Both the position numbers and the translations under genes were made by a program. Below, piece after piece: positions 7,909 to 16,973 of a DNA stretch of 64,000 bases. The stretch is taken from NCBI GenBank assembly GCA_023150915.1, contig JAKLKA010000014.1, positions 48,582 through 112,581 of the forward strand, in the 5' to 3' direction. Numbering within the stretch: the first letter of the stretch is position 1; every line of letters begins with the position of its first letter. Under the pieces are notes generated by a model. That model did no database searches and was not told where the DNA came from. It saw nothing but the letters and a program-made list of their open reading frames with translations. Source of the DNA: Polyangiaceae bacterium (GTDB lineage: Bacteria > Myxococcota_A > Polyangia > Polyangiales > Polyangiaceae).

Positions 7909-9150
7909 ATGGTCGTCATGAGCGTGCGAGCCGAGCTACTCCCTTCCATCGAGCCCGCCAGCGGGGCCCCTTCTTCCGCGCGGGACTCGGGGGAAGTCGC
8001 AACCGCCACCCCGGCAACGGTGCTGCTGGTCGACGACGACGAGCTCCTGGTCAAGTCTCTGGCCCGGGTGCTCAAGGCCAAGGGCTTCGCGGTCAAGACC
8101 GCGACCAACGGCGAGGCCGCCACGCGCTGCATGGCCGAAGAGCGCTTCGACGTGGTGCTGAGCGACATCTCGATGCCGGGGATGGACGGCATCCAGCTCT
8201 TGAGGCAGCTCCGCAAGACGGATCTGCTGGTCCCGTTCGTGCTCATGACCGGCGACCCCGCGGTCTCGACGGCCATCGAGGCCATGCAGTTCGGAGCCTT
8301 CCGCTACTTGACCAAACCGGTGGCCCACGACTCGCTGGTCGAGGTGATCGAGAGCGCTGCCCACTGCCATCGCATGGCCCGGGTGAAGGCCCGCGCTGCC
8401 GAGATCCTGGGCGTGACCGCGGGCCCCGGGGATCGCGCGGGGCTCGAAGCGAGCTTCCGCCGCGCGCTCGACACGCTGTGGATCGCCTATCACCCCATCG
8501 TCAACCCGCGCACGCGCACCGTGTTCGGGCACGAGGCGCTGCTCCGCAGCCGGGAACAGAACCTGCCGCACCCGGGAGCGGTGATCGACGCCGCCGAGCG
8601 TCTGGATGCGCTCGACGTGCTGGGGCGCGCGATCCGCGCCCGCGCCGCCGAGCCCGTGGTGGATTCCTCGGAGTGTGGCCTGCTCTTCGTGAACCTCCAC
8701 GTCCGGGACCTGGTCGACCCGACCCTCACCTCGGACGATGCCCCGCTGTCGCGAATTGCCGATCGCGTGGTGCTCGAGATCACCGAGCGCGCCGCGCTGG
8801 ACGAGGTGGGCGACGTGCGCAGCAAGATCGCTCGGCTACGGGAGATGGGCTACCGCATCGCGGTCGACGATCTGGGCGCCGGCTACGCTGGGCTGACCTC
8901 GTTCGCACAGCTCGAGCCCGAGGTCGTCAAGCTGGACATGAGCTTGATCCGCGGCATCGACCAGAGCCCAACCAAGCAGAAAGTCGTCCGCAGCATGACT
9001 GCGCTCAGCCGAGACATGGGCATGCTGGTGGTCGCCGAGGGCGTCGAGACGCCTCGCGAGTGCGAGACGCTGCTCGAGATCGGCTGCGACCTCTTGCAAG
9101 GGTTCTTGTTCGCGCGCCCGTCGCCGCCGTTCCCGGGCATTGCCTGGTGA
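7909..9150 (+). CDS. receiver-EAL c-di-GMP phosphodiesterase
   Basis: A 413-residue response regulator. The receiver (about 37-155) has VDDDE, phosphoacceptor Asp86 (VVLSDISMPGMDG) and Lys136 (YLTKP). The EAL domain (about 180-410) keeps the usual catalytic set: GHEALLR (Glu209), FVNLHVRDL, LEITERA, VDDLGAGYAGL, VKLDMSLIRGID, VVAEGVET and LLQGFLF. It should therefore cleave c-di-GMP to pGpG when active. It is the only EAL protein in the window, against three likely cyclases. Its cognate kinase is not fixed by synteny; the convergent membrane kinase at 9264-11282 is the nearest candidate. Confidence 0.92.
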   Translation: MVVMSVRAELLPSIEPASGAPSSARDSGEVATATPATVLLVDDDELLVKSLARVLKAKGFAVKTATNGEAATRCMAEERFDVVLSDISMPGMDGIQLLRQLRKTDLLVPFVLMTGDPAVSTAIEAMQFGAFRYLTKPVAHDSLVEVIESAAHCHRMARVKARAAEILGVTAGPGDRAGLEASFRRALDTLWIAYHPIVNPRTRTVFGHEALLRSREQNLPHPGAVIDAAERLDALDVLGRAIRARAAEPVVDSSECGLLFVNLHVRDLVDPTLTSDDAPLSRIADRVVLEITERAALDEVGDVRSKIARLREMGYRIAVDDLGAGYAGLTSFAQLEPEVVKLDMSLIRGIDQSPTKQKVVRSMTALSRDMGMLVVAEGVETPRECETLLEIGCDLLQGFLFARPSPPFPGIAW

Positions 9151-9157
9151 GCGGCGC

Positions 9158-9200
9158 TGGCCCGCGGGCCAAGGCGGGCCGGCAGCACCGCGCCGCTGCC
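9158..9200. terminator. possible bidirectional hairpins between convergent genes
   Basis: The 113-base gap between two convergent stops contains a perfect 14-base palindrome TGGCCCGCGGGCCA (9158-9171) and a stem-loop GGCAGC/GCTGCC (9181-9200). Neither is followed by a T tract. Position supports a role at transcript ends, but random palindromes are common at this GC content. Confidence 0.3.
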
Positions 9201-9263
9201 GCCCCTGACGTCTCGTGACGCGGTCACTGGCGCGTTCTGGCGCGCCTCCGCTGCCGCTTGGCC

Positions 9264-11282
9264 TCACGCCGCCAGCGTGGGCCGGGCTTGGAAGGGGAAC
9301 CGTAGCGTGACGGTGGTGCCGCGACCGACTTCGGACTCGAGCTCGAGCTTGCCGCCATGGTTCTTGGCCGCCGACTGGGCGATGCTGAGGCCCCGACCCG
9401 TGCCGCTTCCGACCTCACGCGTGGTGAAGAAGGGGTCGAATACCCGCTCGCGCAGCGGCTCGGGGATGCCCACGCCGGTGTCTGCCACCGAGATCACGAC
9501 CTCTTCGCCCTGAACGGACGTCGCGACGGTGATTGTTCCTCGCGGGCCGCTCGCGTCTTTGATGGCCTGCGCCGCGTTCGTGACCAGGTGATACAGCGCC
9601 TGGCCGATCTGCCCGGCGTTGCAGGTGACGAGCGGCAGCTCGCCCAAGTGGGTGACGATGCCGGCCACGTCGCCGTGCTCGCTCCGAGTCACGCTCAGCA
9701 CGTTCTGTACCGTGCGGTTGAGGTCGGTGGGCGCCGCAGAGCTCCGGTCGACGTCCGAGAACTCTTTCATTGAGCGCACCATGTCGGCGATGCGCCCCAG
9801 GCCTTCCACGGCGTTTTGCGCGGCGTGGGGCATGCGTTCCAGCAAGAAGTCGAGATCCGCTTCTTCTTCGGCCTCTGCCACGGCCGACGCCAGCTCGGGC
9901 GTGGCAACCCCCTGGGCAGCGGCCCGACCCAGCGCGCGATACTGCGCCAGCAGGGGCGCCAGATCGTCGCAGCTTTGCTGCAAGAACCGCGCGCTGTCGG
10001 TGGCATACTGTGCCGGCGTGTTGATCTCGTGGGCCAGGCCCGCGGCCAGCCGGCCCACGGCCTCCAGGCGTTGGGCCAGCCGCAGCTCGGCCTCGGTCCG
10101 CTCGCGCTCTTCACGCTCGTGCATCAGGGCCTGGTTGGCTTTGGCCAGCGCTGCCGAGTGCTGCTTCAGCGCTTCGGCCCGGCCCTTTGCCCGCCGTTCG
10201 AAAACGATGGCCACGGCCGCCGATGCCGCCAAGAGCAGGAGCACCAACACGCGCGCCGTCCGTAGCGGCGCCACTGGGGCGTAAGCTTCCGCGTGGTCCA
10301 TCTCGGTGATGACCCCGATCCCCAGCTCGGGAACCGCGCTCCACGTGCCGACCACCTCGACCCCCCGGTAGTCGCGGTAGCCCACCGCATCTGCTCCCGC
10401 GCGCCCCGCGGCGACCCGGCCCGCGGCCAGGGTGAGTGGTCGAACGGTCGAGGGCACGGGCCGATGCCCGCGAGTCAGATCCCCTCCGGGGTCGCGGGCG
10501 ACCACCGCCAGCACCGACGACCCTGGGCCATCGAGCAGCCCCAGCTCGCGGAGCTGGGGCTCGAACCGGCTGGCGGTGAGCAGGGTGCCGCCGGCGTTCA
10601 CGGCGTAGGTTTCGCCCGTGGTGCCCACCCGCGCCAGCTCGAATACCCGGCTGAACTCGACCTCGGGCGAGATGCGGAAGGCCAGCGCGGCGATCACGTG
10701 GCTGGCGCGATCGCGCACGGGCGCCATGGCGAACATCGTCGTCTGCCCCTCGCCGCGACCCCGCTCCAGCTCTGGCACCACGATCTCGGCCCGAACCGGG
10801 GGAGTCACCACGGCCTCGCCCTGGAGCGTCCGGCCCAGGAACGGCTCGAGATCCGCCGAAACGCGCGCACCGAGCGCCGAGTCGAACCGGGACGCGAAGG
10901 TCCTTCCCCGGCGATCGAGCACCACGAACCCGGCCAGCTGCTGGTCCCGCACCACGGGGGACAGCGTGGCTCGGATCTGCTGGAGCGCTGGCGTGTCGGG
11001 CTGGCCCGGCGAGTGGGCGAGTTGCTCCTCTAGCAGGCCGACCAGCTTCGGATCGGCGGCCCAGGCAGTGGCCACCGCCAGCTGCTGGCGGTGCCAGCGG
11101 TGCAGCAGGCGCACCGCGGTCTCGTGGCTCGCGCGCAGCGAGCCCTCGATCTTGGTGGCCGTCGCCTGCTGGACGCGGTGGGCGGTCACGCTGGCCACCG
11201 CCACCACGGCCGCTGCCGTCGTCACCGCGACCCAGGGCATGCGTAGCCGCGACCCCCGCCGCCCGCTCGAATCCTGCGACAT
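9264..11282 (-). CDS. membrane sensor histidine kinase with Cache-type periplasmic domain
   Basis: A 672-residue kinase read from ATG 11282. The upstream open frame to 12764 is antisense to other genes and was excluded. Membrane span 1 is about residues 16-33 and span 2 about 345-365; between them is a large extracytoplasmic domain of Cache type (TGETYAVNAGGTLLT, GYRDYRGVEVVGTWSAVPELGIGVITEMD). A short coiled coil leads to HisKA (RLAAGLAHEINTPAQYATD) and then the ATPase domain with VTNAAQAI, ADTGVGIP, FDPFFTTREVGSGTGRGLSIA and GRGTTVTLRF. All catalytic boxes are present. Small ligands are the usual Cache signals; the ligand here is unknown. It is divergent from the FIST-kinase pair, with 81 bases between starts. 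Confidence 0.88.
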   Translation of the reverse strand: MSQDSSGRRGSRLRMPWVAVTTAAAVVAVASVTAHRVQQATATKIEGSLRASHETAVRLLHRWHRQQLAVATAWAADPKLVGLLEEQLAHSPGQPDTPALQQIRATLSPVVRDQQLAGFVVLDRRGRTFASRFDSALGARVSADLEPFLGRTLQGEAVVTPPVRAEIVVPELERGRGEGQTTMFAMAPVRDRASHVIAALAFRISPEVEFSRVFELARVGTTGETYAVNAGGTLLTASRFEPQLRELGLLDGPGSSVLAVVARDPGGDLTRGHRPVPSTVRPLTLAAGRVAAGRAGADAVGYRDYRGVEVVGTWSAVPELGIGVITEMDHAEAYAPVAPLRTARVLVLLLLAASAAVAIVFERRAKGRAEALKQHSAALAKANQALMHEREERERTEAELRLAQRLEAVGRLAAGLAHEINTPAQYATDSARFLQQSCDDLAPLLAQYRALGRAAAQGVATPELASAVAEAEEEADLDFLLERMPHAAQNAVEGLGRIADMVRSMKEFSDVDRSSAAPTDLNRTVQNVLSVTRSEHGDVAGIVTHLGELPLVTCNAGQIGQALYHLVTNAAQAIKDASGPRGTITVATSVQGEEVVISVADTGVGIPEPLRERVFDPFFTTREVGSGTGRGLSIAQSAAKNHGGKLELESEVGRGTTVTLRFPFQARPTLAA

Positions 11283-11363
11283 TGGCTCGTGGGCCAGAAC
11301 GGGCGCGCGCGCCGATGCTTGAAGCCGGCTCAAGCGCCTAGCCACTGGGTCGTTCACGGGACC

Positions 11364-12476
11364 ATGACCCTCGTCGTATCTCGCGCGTACACGTCGGAGC
11401 CGGACCCGGCGCGCGCCGTCTCGGATCTGGCACGTTCGCTGGGTGCGCCCAGCTCCGGTGTGCTCTTCTTCGCCTCGCCCAGCTACGACTCGACCGCTTT
11501 GGCTGCCGCGCTCGAGCGAACGTTCACCTGTCCGGTGGTCGGTTGTACTTCGTCGGGGCAGCTCGGTCCGACCGGGTTCCAGCGCGGGGGAATCACCGCC
11601 GTCGGTCTCTCGTATCCGGAGCTCACGCTCACGCCGCACCTGGTCACCCCACTGTCGGCGTCGGCCGAGCGGGCCAGCGAGATCGCGCGCGCGGTGCAAG
11701 AGCGCCGGGTCGGCTCCACGCGCCGCCCGTTCGGTCTGCTCTTGGTCGACGGGCTCTCGCTGGGTGAAGAGCGGCTGGCCGCAGCGCTCTACCAGGCGCT
11801 GGGCGACATGCCGATCATCGGCGGCTCGGCGGGGGACGACCTGGCGTTCCAGCGCACCGCCGTCTACCACCAGGGGCAATTCCTGTCCGACGCGGCGGTG
11901 TTCACCCTGTTCGAGACCTCGCTGCCCTTTGCCACTTTCAAGCTGCAGCACTTTGCCACCAGTGATCGAAAGGTGGTGGTCACCGCCGCCAACCCGCACG
12001 AGCGGCTCGTGCTCGAGCTCAACGGCGAGCCGGCCGCCGACGTGTATGCAGAAGTACTGGGCCTGAAACGCAGCGAGCTCGGCCCCGGCGTGTTCTCGCG
12101 CCATCCGCTGGTGTTGCAGCTGGCGGGGGACGATTACGTGCGCTCGATCCAGAAGATGCACCCCGACGGGTCGTTCAGCCTGTTTTGCGCCATCGACGAA
12201 GGGGTGGTGCTGTCGGTGGGCGACTGCTTGGACGCGCTCGACGTGCTGCGCGGGGCGTTCGATCGCGTGTCGGGTGTGGTCGCCGACCCGGCTCTGGTGC
12301 TGGGGTGCGACTGCATCTTGCGCCGGCTCGAGTTCGAAGAGAAGGGAATGGACCGACGGGTCGGCGAGTTCCTGGCCGAGCGCTCGGTCCTCGGGTTCTC
12401 GACCTATGGCGAGCAATACAACGGCCTGCACGTGAACCAGACCTTCACCGGCGTGGCGATTGGAGGGGGGGGCTGA
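11364..12476 (+). CDS. FIST-domain sensory protein
   Basis: A 370-residue soluble protein. The start is ATG 11364, since the 25 residues before it in the open frame (from 11289) look non-native. Residues about 25-200 match FIST N (CPVVGCTSSGQLGP, GITAVGLSYPE, LLLVDGLSLGEE, IIGGSAGDD) and about 220-350 match FIST C (ELNGEPAADVYAEVLG, HPLVLQLAGDDYVRSIQ, LFCAIDEGVVLSVGD). FIST domains are predicted intracellular small-ligand sensors, possibly for amino acids, and are often encoded beside histidine kinases. The stop codon directly abuts the ATG of the next kinase, so this protein probably provides the sensory input for it. Confidence 0.9.
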   Translation: MTLVVSRAYTSEPDPARAVSDLARSLGAPSSGVLFFASPSYDSTALAAALERTFTCPVVGCTSSGQLGPTGFQRGGITAVGLSYPELTLTPHLVTPLSASAERASEIARAVQERRVGSTRRPFGLLLVDGLSLGEERLAAALYQALGDMPIIGGSAGDDLAFQRTAVYHQGQFLSDAAVFTLFETSLPFATFKLQHFATSDRKVVVTAANPHERLVLELNGEPAADVYAEVLGLKRSELGPGVFSRHPLVLQLAGDDYVRSIQKMHPDGSFSLFCAIDEGVVLSVGDCLDALDVLRGAFDRVSGVVADPALVLGCDCILRRLEFEEKGMDRRVGEFLAERSVLGFSTYGEQYNGLHVNQTFTGVAIGGGG

Positions 12477-13535
12477 ATGGCGGACGCTGCGGAAGTGCTC
12501 GAGCGCAAGCTGGCGGCCCGGGACAAGACGATTGCCGCGTTGATGAAGCGCGTCGAGGGCGCCAGCGCCAACAACAACAATGCGTTTTCGACGTTCGAAC
12601 AGAACATTCGGCTCGAGCAGGTGGTCGCTCGCAAGACGGAAGAGCTGAAGGCGGCTCAAGACCGACTGTTGCGCGAGATCGAAGTTCAGCGCGCGCTCGA
12701 GGTCGAGCTGCGCCACGCACAGAAGCTCGAGGCCGTGGGCCGCCTGGCGGCCGGCGTGGCCCACGAGATCAACACGCCGGTCCAGTATGTGAGCGACAGC
12801 CTCAGCTTCGTGCGCGAGGCCCTGGCCGACCTCTCGCGCTACATCCAGTGCTCACGCGAGCTCAGCGCGGCCGTCATTGCCGCCGAGCCGGCTCACGCCT
12901 CGGCACAGGGCTGCCAGGAGCTGGCCGAAGAGGTCGACCTCGACTACCTGCTCGAGAACCTTGCGCCTGCCGTCGACCGCGCGCTGGACGGTCTGGGGCG
13001 AGTCGCCAGCATCGTCCGCGCGCTCAAGCGGTTCGCGCACCCTGGCTCCGCGCAAATGGCACCGGCTGACCTGAACGAGGCTGTCGCCAGCACGTTGACC
13101 ATCGCGGCGAACGAATACAAGTACGTGGCCGAGCTGGTCACCGACTACGGCGAGCTGCCGCTCGTGACTTGCCACCTGGGCGACCTCAACCAGGCGGTGC
13201 TCAACCTGGTCGTCAACGCGGCCCATGCCATCGCCGACGTGGTGGCCGACAGCGGCGCCCGAGGCACCATCACCGTACGCACTCTCCACGACGGCGACCA
13301 CGTTCAGATCGAGATCGGCGACACCGGCGGAGGGATCCCGGACGAGATCCGCGAGCGGATCTTCGAGCCGTTCTTCACCACCAAGGACGTGGGCCGTGGA
13401 ACAGGTCAGGGGCTGGCCATCGCTCGAAGCGTGGTTCACGACGACCACGGCGGAGAGCTCTCGTTCGTCAGCGAACGCGGACGCGGTACGACGTTCCGCA
13501 TCCGCCTGCCGGTCATGCCGCAGCGCTCGAGCTGA
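12477..13535 (+). CDS. soluble histidine kinase paired with FIST sensor
   Basis: A 352-residue kinase starting at the base after the FIST stop, with a purine-rich GGAGGGGGG upstream. Residues 5-85 form a coiled coil with an Asn run (SANNNNAF). His96 lies in [11 protein letters not shown]. The ATPase domain includes [38 protein letters not shown] and [11 protein letters not shown], so it looks catalytically complete. There is no membrane span or sensor domain of its own, consistent with input from FIST. Its last 23 bases overlap the convergent receiver-HDOD gene, its probable output partner. It resembles the kinase half of the hybrid at 20635-22086 in the HEINTPxQYVSDSL stretch. Confidence 0.9.
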   Translation: MADAAEVLERKLAARDKTIAALMKRVEGASANNNNAFSTFEQNIRLEQVVARKTEELKAAQDRLLREIEVQRALEVELRHAQKLEAVGRLAAGVAHEINTPVQYVSDSLSFVREALADLSRYIQCSRELSAAVIAAEPAHASAQGCQELAEEVDLDYLLENLAPAVDRALDGLGRVASIVRALKRFAHPGSAQMAPADLNEAVASTLTIAANEYKYVAELVTDYGELPLVTCHLGDLNQAVLNLVVNAAHAIADVVADSGARGTITVRTLHDGDHVQIEIGDTGGGIPDEIRERIFEPFFTTKDVGRGTGQGLAIARSVVHDDHGGELSFVSERGRGTTFRIRLPVMPQRSS

Positions 13536-14715
13536 CCACGGCGCGGGCCGCCTCTCGCCACTGCGAGAGGCGCGGAGCCAGACCCGTTCGCTCGAGCAGC
13601 TCGGGGTCGGGGCGCGCCGCCTCGATGGCGTCGTCGAGCGACGGTGCTGCGTGAATGGCGCGGGCGAATGCGGCCGCCGCGTGGACCACGGTCAGGACTT
13701 CGCTCGGGTGCGCGGCAAGCAGCGGGGTGTGGTGATAGGCCGCCGACTCGAGCACCGAGAACGGAAGACCCCAGGCTCCCAGAAGGTAGGCGCCCACTTC
13801 GGCGTGCGAGGCCCCCACCAGCTCGAGCTCGACTTCGTGCGAGGGCCGTGACTCGAGCTCGGACCGCCGCGCCACCTCGTGGGAAGCGTCGGGCAGCGCC
13901 AGCGCGAGGACCAGCTCGCCGATGTCGTGAACCATGGCGGCAGTGAAGGCCAGCGCCTGGTCGGGGCCCGTGGCGAACGCTCGGGCCAGGCGCGCGGTCA
14001 TCAGCGAATGACGCTGCAGCTTCGACAGCGAGCAGGCGGCCACCTGGTCACCCTCGACCGTGGAGAAGACGTGGGCCGACAGCACGAGCGTGCGAACCGT
14101 CTCGAAGCCCAGGTAGGCGATGGCGTCGCGCACCGAGTGGGTGGCGACGGGCAGGCTGAAGTACCCCGAATTGACCAGCTTCAAGAGCTGGGCCGACGTC
14201 GCAGGATCAGTCTCGACCACGCTCGCGACTTCCGACACGTCGGCCTCGTCACTGCCCACCAAGCGCGTGAGCTCCCAGTACACGGCCGGAGCAGACGGCA
14301 GGCGATCGATCGAGCCAATCACCCCGCGGACCCCCTCGGACTGAAGGTAGCGATTGAGCTGACAAGTCCGGTCGATGACGGTCCGCAGCAGGTCGGGCTC
14401 GCAGGGCTTGCTCAGGAACTGCTGGGCCACCGGAAGCGCGCGCAGCATCGCGGCTTGCTCGGCATAGCCCGAAAGCACGATCCGCGCGGTCGACGGAAAG
14501 TTCTGGCGCACCACCCCCAAGAGGGCGGCACCGTCCATCCCCGGCATTCGCATGTCGGACACGACCACGTCGAAGGCGCCCCGCTCGAGCTCGCCCAGCG
14601 CCGCCTTGCCGCCGAGTGCGAAGACCATGTCCCACTTCTTGCGCTCGCGCCGCAAGATGTTCTTCAAGCCATCGAGCACGTGCTGCTCGTCGTCGACAAA
14701 GAGGATGCGCTTCAT
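13513..14715 (-). CDS. receiver-HDOD response regulator
   Basis: A 400-residue protein. The receiver (1-120) has FVDDE, Asp54 ([13 protein letters not shown]) and FLSKP. Residues about 135-340 are HDOD: SAPAVYWELTRLV, ETDPATSAQLLKLVNSGYF, LQRHSLMTARLA, MVHDIGELVLA and AYHHTP; the last HD-family Asp is replaced by Ala (VHAAAAF). It is closely similar in layout and sequence to the receiver-HDOD at 22083-23267, starting with the same MKRI(L/V)FVDDEQ and sharing RKKWDM. Being convergent with and overlapping the FIST-linked kinase, it is the likely phosphotransfer target. It has no DNA-binding domain, so output must run through protein contacts. Confidence 0.9.
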   Translation of the reverse strand: MKRILFVDDEQHVLDGLKNILRRERKKWDMVFALGGKAALGELERGAFDVVVSDMRMPGMDGAALLGVVRQNFPSTARIVLSGYAEQAAMLRALPVAQQFLSKPCEPDLLRTVIDRTCQLNRYLQSEGVRGVIGSIDRLPSAPAVYWELTRLVGSDEADVSEVASVVETDPATSAQLLKLVNSGYFSLPVATHSVRDAIAYLGFETVRTLVLSAHVFSTVEGDQVAACSLSKLQRHSLMTARLARAFATGPDQALAFTAAMVHDIGELVLALALPDASHEVARRSELESRPSHEVELELVGASHAEVGAYLLGAWGLPFSVLESAAYHHTPLLAAHPSEVLTVVHAAAAFARAIHAAPSLDDAIEAARPDPELLERTGLAPRLSQWREAARAVVSSSAAA

Positions 14716-14790
14716 GGGTGACCCCCGCCGTGTCGCTGAGCGGCATTCCGCTGCGGAGCTTGAGCCCGGGCTGTCGCTGACACGCCCTGG

Positions 14791-15741
14791 TCAGGCCGCA
14801 CGGCCGACCCGCGACGCGGAGCGCACCGTGTGGGCTACGCCTGACTCGAACGAGAACCGGGGGCGCCAGCCCCGAGCCTCCAGCGCGCTGGGATCGAGCA
14901 CGCTGCGCTCCAGGTCGCCGGCGCGGGGCGGGGCCAGAGCGATCGCGGGCGCGACCCCCAGGGCGCGGGCCAGCGCCTCGGCCACCGCCCGAGTGCTGAG
15001 GCCGCGCCCGCTTCCGACGTTGAACGTGCCTTCGATTTCACCGTCCACCGCCAAGAGCATTGCGCTGACCACGTCTGCGACGAAGACATAGTCCCGGATG
15101 CAGCCGGCATCGCCGGCGCGGCGCCGGCCGAAGATCTGGATCGGCAGCCCGGCCGCGAGGCGCGCGAGGAAGATGGCGATCACGCCGGCCTCGCCCGCCG
15201 GATCCTGGCGGGGCCCGAAGACGTTGCCGAAGCGCAGCACCGTCGCGGGCAAGTCGAAGCAGCGCTGGTACACGTTCAGATAGTGCTCGAGCGCGGCCTT
15301 GGCCGCGGCGTAGGGGCTCTTGGGCGCCAGCGGCCAGCCCTCGCGGGCGCGGGCGCCGCGTGGGACCTCGCCGTAGATGGCGCCTCCGGTGGAAGCGAAC
15401 ACCACCCGCCGGACGCCGGACTGACGAGCGGCGTCCAGGACGTTCAGTCCGCCAATGACGTTCACGCTCGCGTCTTCGTCGGGCGCGTCCACCGAGCGTT
15501 TGACGCTGGCCTGAGCCGCCAGGTGGCACACGTGGGTCGGCGCGAAGCGTTGAAACGTGGCTGCCACGTCCGCTCGGCGGCGAACGTCCACGTGATAGAG
15601 CGGCACGTCGGGCGCAACGTTCTGCTGGGCGCCGCTCGAGAGATCGTCGAGCACGGCCACCGCGTCGCCGCGCGCGCACAGCGCATCGACCACGTGGCTG
15701 CCTATGAACCCGGCGCCCCCGGTGACCAGCACGCGCTTCAC
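14791..15741 (-). CDS. NAD-dependent sugar-nucleotide epimerase/dehydratase (GalE-like)
   Basis: A 316-residue short-chain dehydrogenase-like protein. The start is GTG 15741, which overlaps the previous stop by four bases (GTGA) and leads straight into the Rossmann motif TGGAGFIGSH. Further motifs are VLDDLSSG, CHLAAQASV, the Ser of FASTGGAIYGE, YAAAKAALEHY (Tyr-x3-Lys catalytic pair) and RFGNVFGPRQDP. The family interconverts UDP-sugars, for example UDP-glucose and UDP-galactose; exact specificity is not visible. It is the last gene of a coupled operon with a UDP-galactopyranose-mutase-like flavoprotein and a glycosyltransferase, which suggests supply of an activated hexose for an exported glycan. 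Confidence 0.9.
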   Translation of the reverse strand: MKRVLVTGGAGFIGSHVVDALCARGDAVAVLDDLSSGAQQNVAPDVPLYHVDVRRRADVAATFQRFAPTHVCHLAAQASVKRSVDAPDEDASVNVIGGLNVLDAARQSGVRRVVFASTGGAIYGEVPRGARAREGWPLAPKSPYAAAKAALEHYLNVYQRCFDLPATVLRFGNVFGPRQDPAGEAGVIAIFLARLAAGLPIQIFGRRRAGDAGCIRDYVFVADVVSAMLLAVDGEIEGTFNVGSGRGLSTRAVAEALARALGVAPAIALAPPRAGDLERSVLDPSALEARGWRPRFSFESGVAHTVRSASRVGRAA

Positions 15742-16973
15742 GACAGCTTCTCGCGCATCGTGTCGAGGACGGCCCGCTTGCGAGCCGGATCGCCCGAGGT
15801 GATCTCGGGCAAGCCGTTGGCCATGGTCAGAGCCATGCGGATGCACGTGTCCTTCGAGCAATAGGCGTGGACGCCAGAGCGCCCGATGGGGACCACCTTC
15901 GAGCGCGCGGCCAGCTCGAGCTGTCGCTCCACCTGGCTCAGCGTCTCCCGGGTGCTGACGGGGTAGATCCGTTCCTTGTTCCAGACCCACTTCTCGACGA
16001 TCTCTTTTTTGAGCACGTTGCGGCAGAACCAGCCCACCTCTTCGTGGTACTTGGCTTCGTCGCACTCGCCCACCCAGGGGAACTCGAAGTCGAGCAGCGC
16101 ATAGCGCGACTGGACCTGGTACTGCTGCTTGAAGTCCATCACCCGCACGAAGCTGTAGTTGTTGGGGAAGCTGGTCGCGTACGAGGGCATCACGTTTCCG
16201 TCGGCCTCGACCACCGCGTAGACGATGTATGTGTTGATGAAGCCCAGCTGTTTCGACAGCGGCAGGGTGCTCACGATCAGATCGGCGTCGATCGGATCAC
16301 CGTCCACGGTCACACGCTGGAAGTCGTCGCTCACGTCGCACAGCCCGCTCTCCACGTGCACGCCTTCGGTCATTCCCGACCACATCGGGTTGTAGTCGCC
16401 TGGGTGCCCCTGCCAGCGCCCGCGGAACATGTCGGGCTTTTCGCGCAGGGTCAGTGTGCGAAAGCGCGCCCACTCGGCGTCCATGTCGCGCGGGTGGATC
16501 TTCCACTGCTTCAGGTTGTACTTCTCCACGTAGGTTTCGTAGAGCGTGCGCCCCATGCGGCTCACGATGTAGGCCTCGAAATTCGAGAAGTCGGGCCGGT
16601 CCAGGTTGAGCTGGTAAAGCTCGAAGATTACCTTCTCGGGATCCGGCAGCTTCATCACGTTCTTGATCGTGATCGGGAAGTCGTGGGGGTCGTCCAGCGT
16701 GCCGTCGATCGACACGGCCGGGTGGTACTCGCGGTCGTGGGTCGGTGGGGGCGTCTGGGTGAGCCACCGCTCGAAGACGGCGCGGAGCCGGTCTTCGTCG
16801 GTGTACATGATCTGCGGCCCGAACTCGAAGGGGATGCCCTCGTACTTCTGCGTGCGCGAGCAGCCGCCCAGGGCCTCTTTCTCGATCACCGTGATGTCGG
16901 TGAGCCCGCGCGCGCGAAGCGCGTGGGCCGCCGCGCAGCCGGCCGGGCCGCCGCCCAAGATCGCGACCTTCAT
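15738..16973 (-). CDS. UDP-galactopyranose-mutase-like flavoprotein
   Basis: A 411-residue protein beginning with an FAD/NAD binding motif (VAILGGGPAGCAAAHAL) and a flavoprotein second motif (EALGGCSRTQKYEGIPFEFGPQIMYTD). This N-terminal layout matches the UDP-galactopyranose mutase/amine-oxidase-like superfamily, as do the central YVEKYNLKQWKIHP and the late segment PIGRSGVHAYCSKDTCIRMAL. Mutases of this type interconvert ring forms of UDP-sugars for surface polysaccharide. It overlaps both neighbours by four bases, so it is one step in the same pathway as the epimerase and glycosyltransferase. The true substrate is inferred from context only. Confidence 0.82.
   Translation of the reverse strand: MKVAILGGGPAGCAAAHALRARGLTDITVIEKEALGGCSRTQKYEGIPFEFGPQIMYTDEDRLRAVFERWLTQTPPPTHDREYHPAVSIDGTLDDPHDFPITIKNVMKLPDPEKVIFELYQLNLDRPDFSNFEAYIVSRMGRTLYETYVEKYNLKQWKIHPRDMDAEWARFRTLTLREKPDMFRGRWQGHPGDYNPMWSGMTEGVHVESGLCDVSDDFQRVTVDGDPIDADLIVSTLPLSKQLGFINTYIVYAVVEADGNVMPSYATSFPNNYSFVRVMDFKQQYQVQSRYALLDFEFPWVGECDEAKYHEEVGWFCRNVLKKEIVEKWVWNKERIYPVSTRETLSQVERQLELAARSKVVPIGRSGVHAYCSKDTCIRMALTMANGLPEITSGDPARKRAVLDTMREKLS

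Noticed and set aside
11283..12764. Upstream extension of the membrane kinase frame
   Set aside because: It is antisense to the FIST and kinase genes; the first membrane span follows the ATG at 11282.
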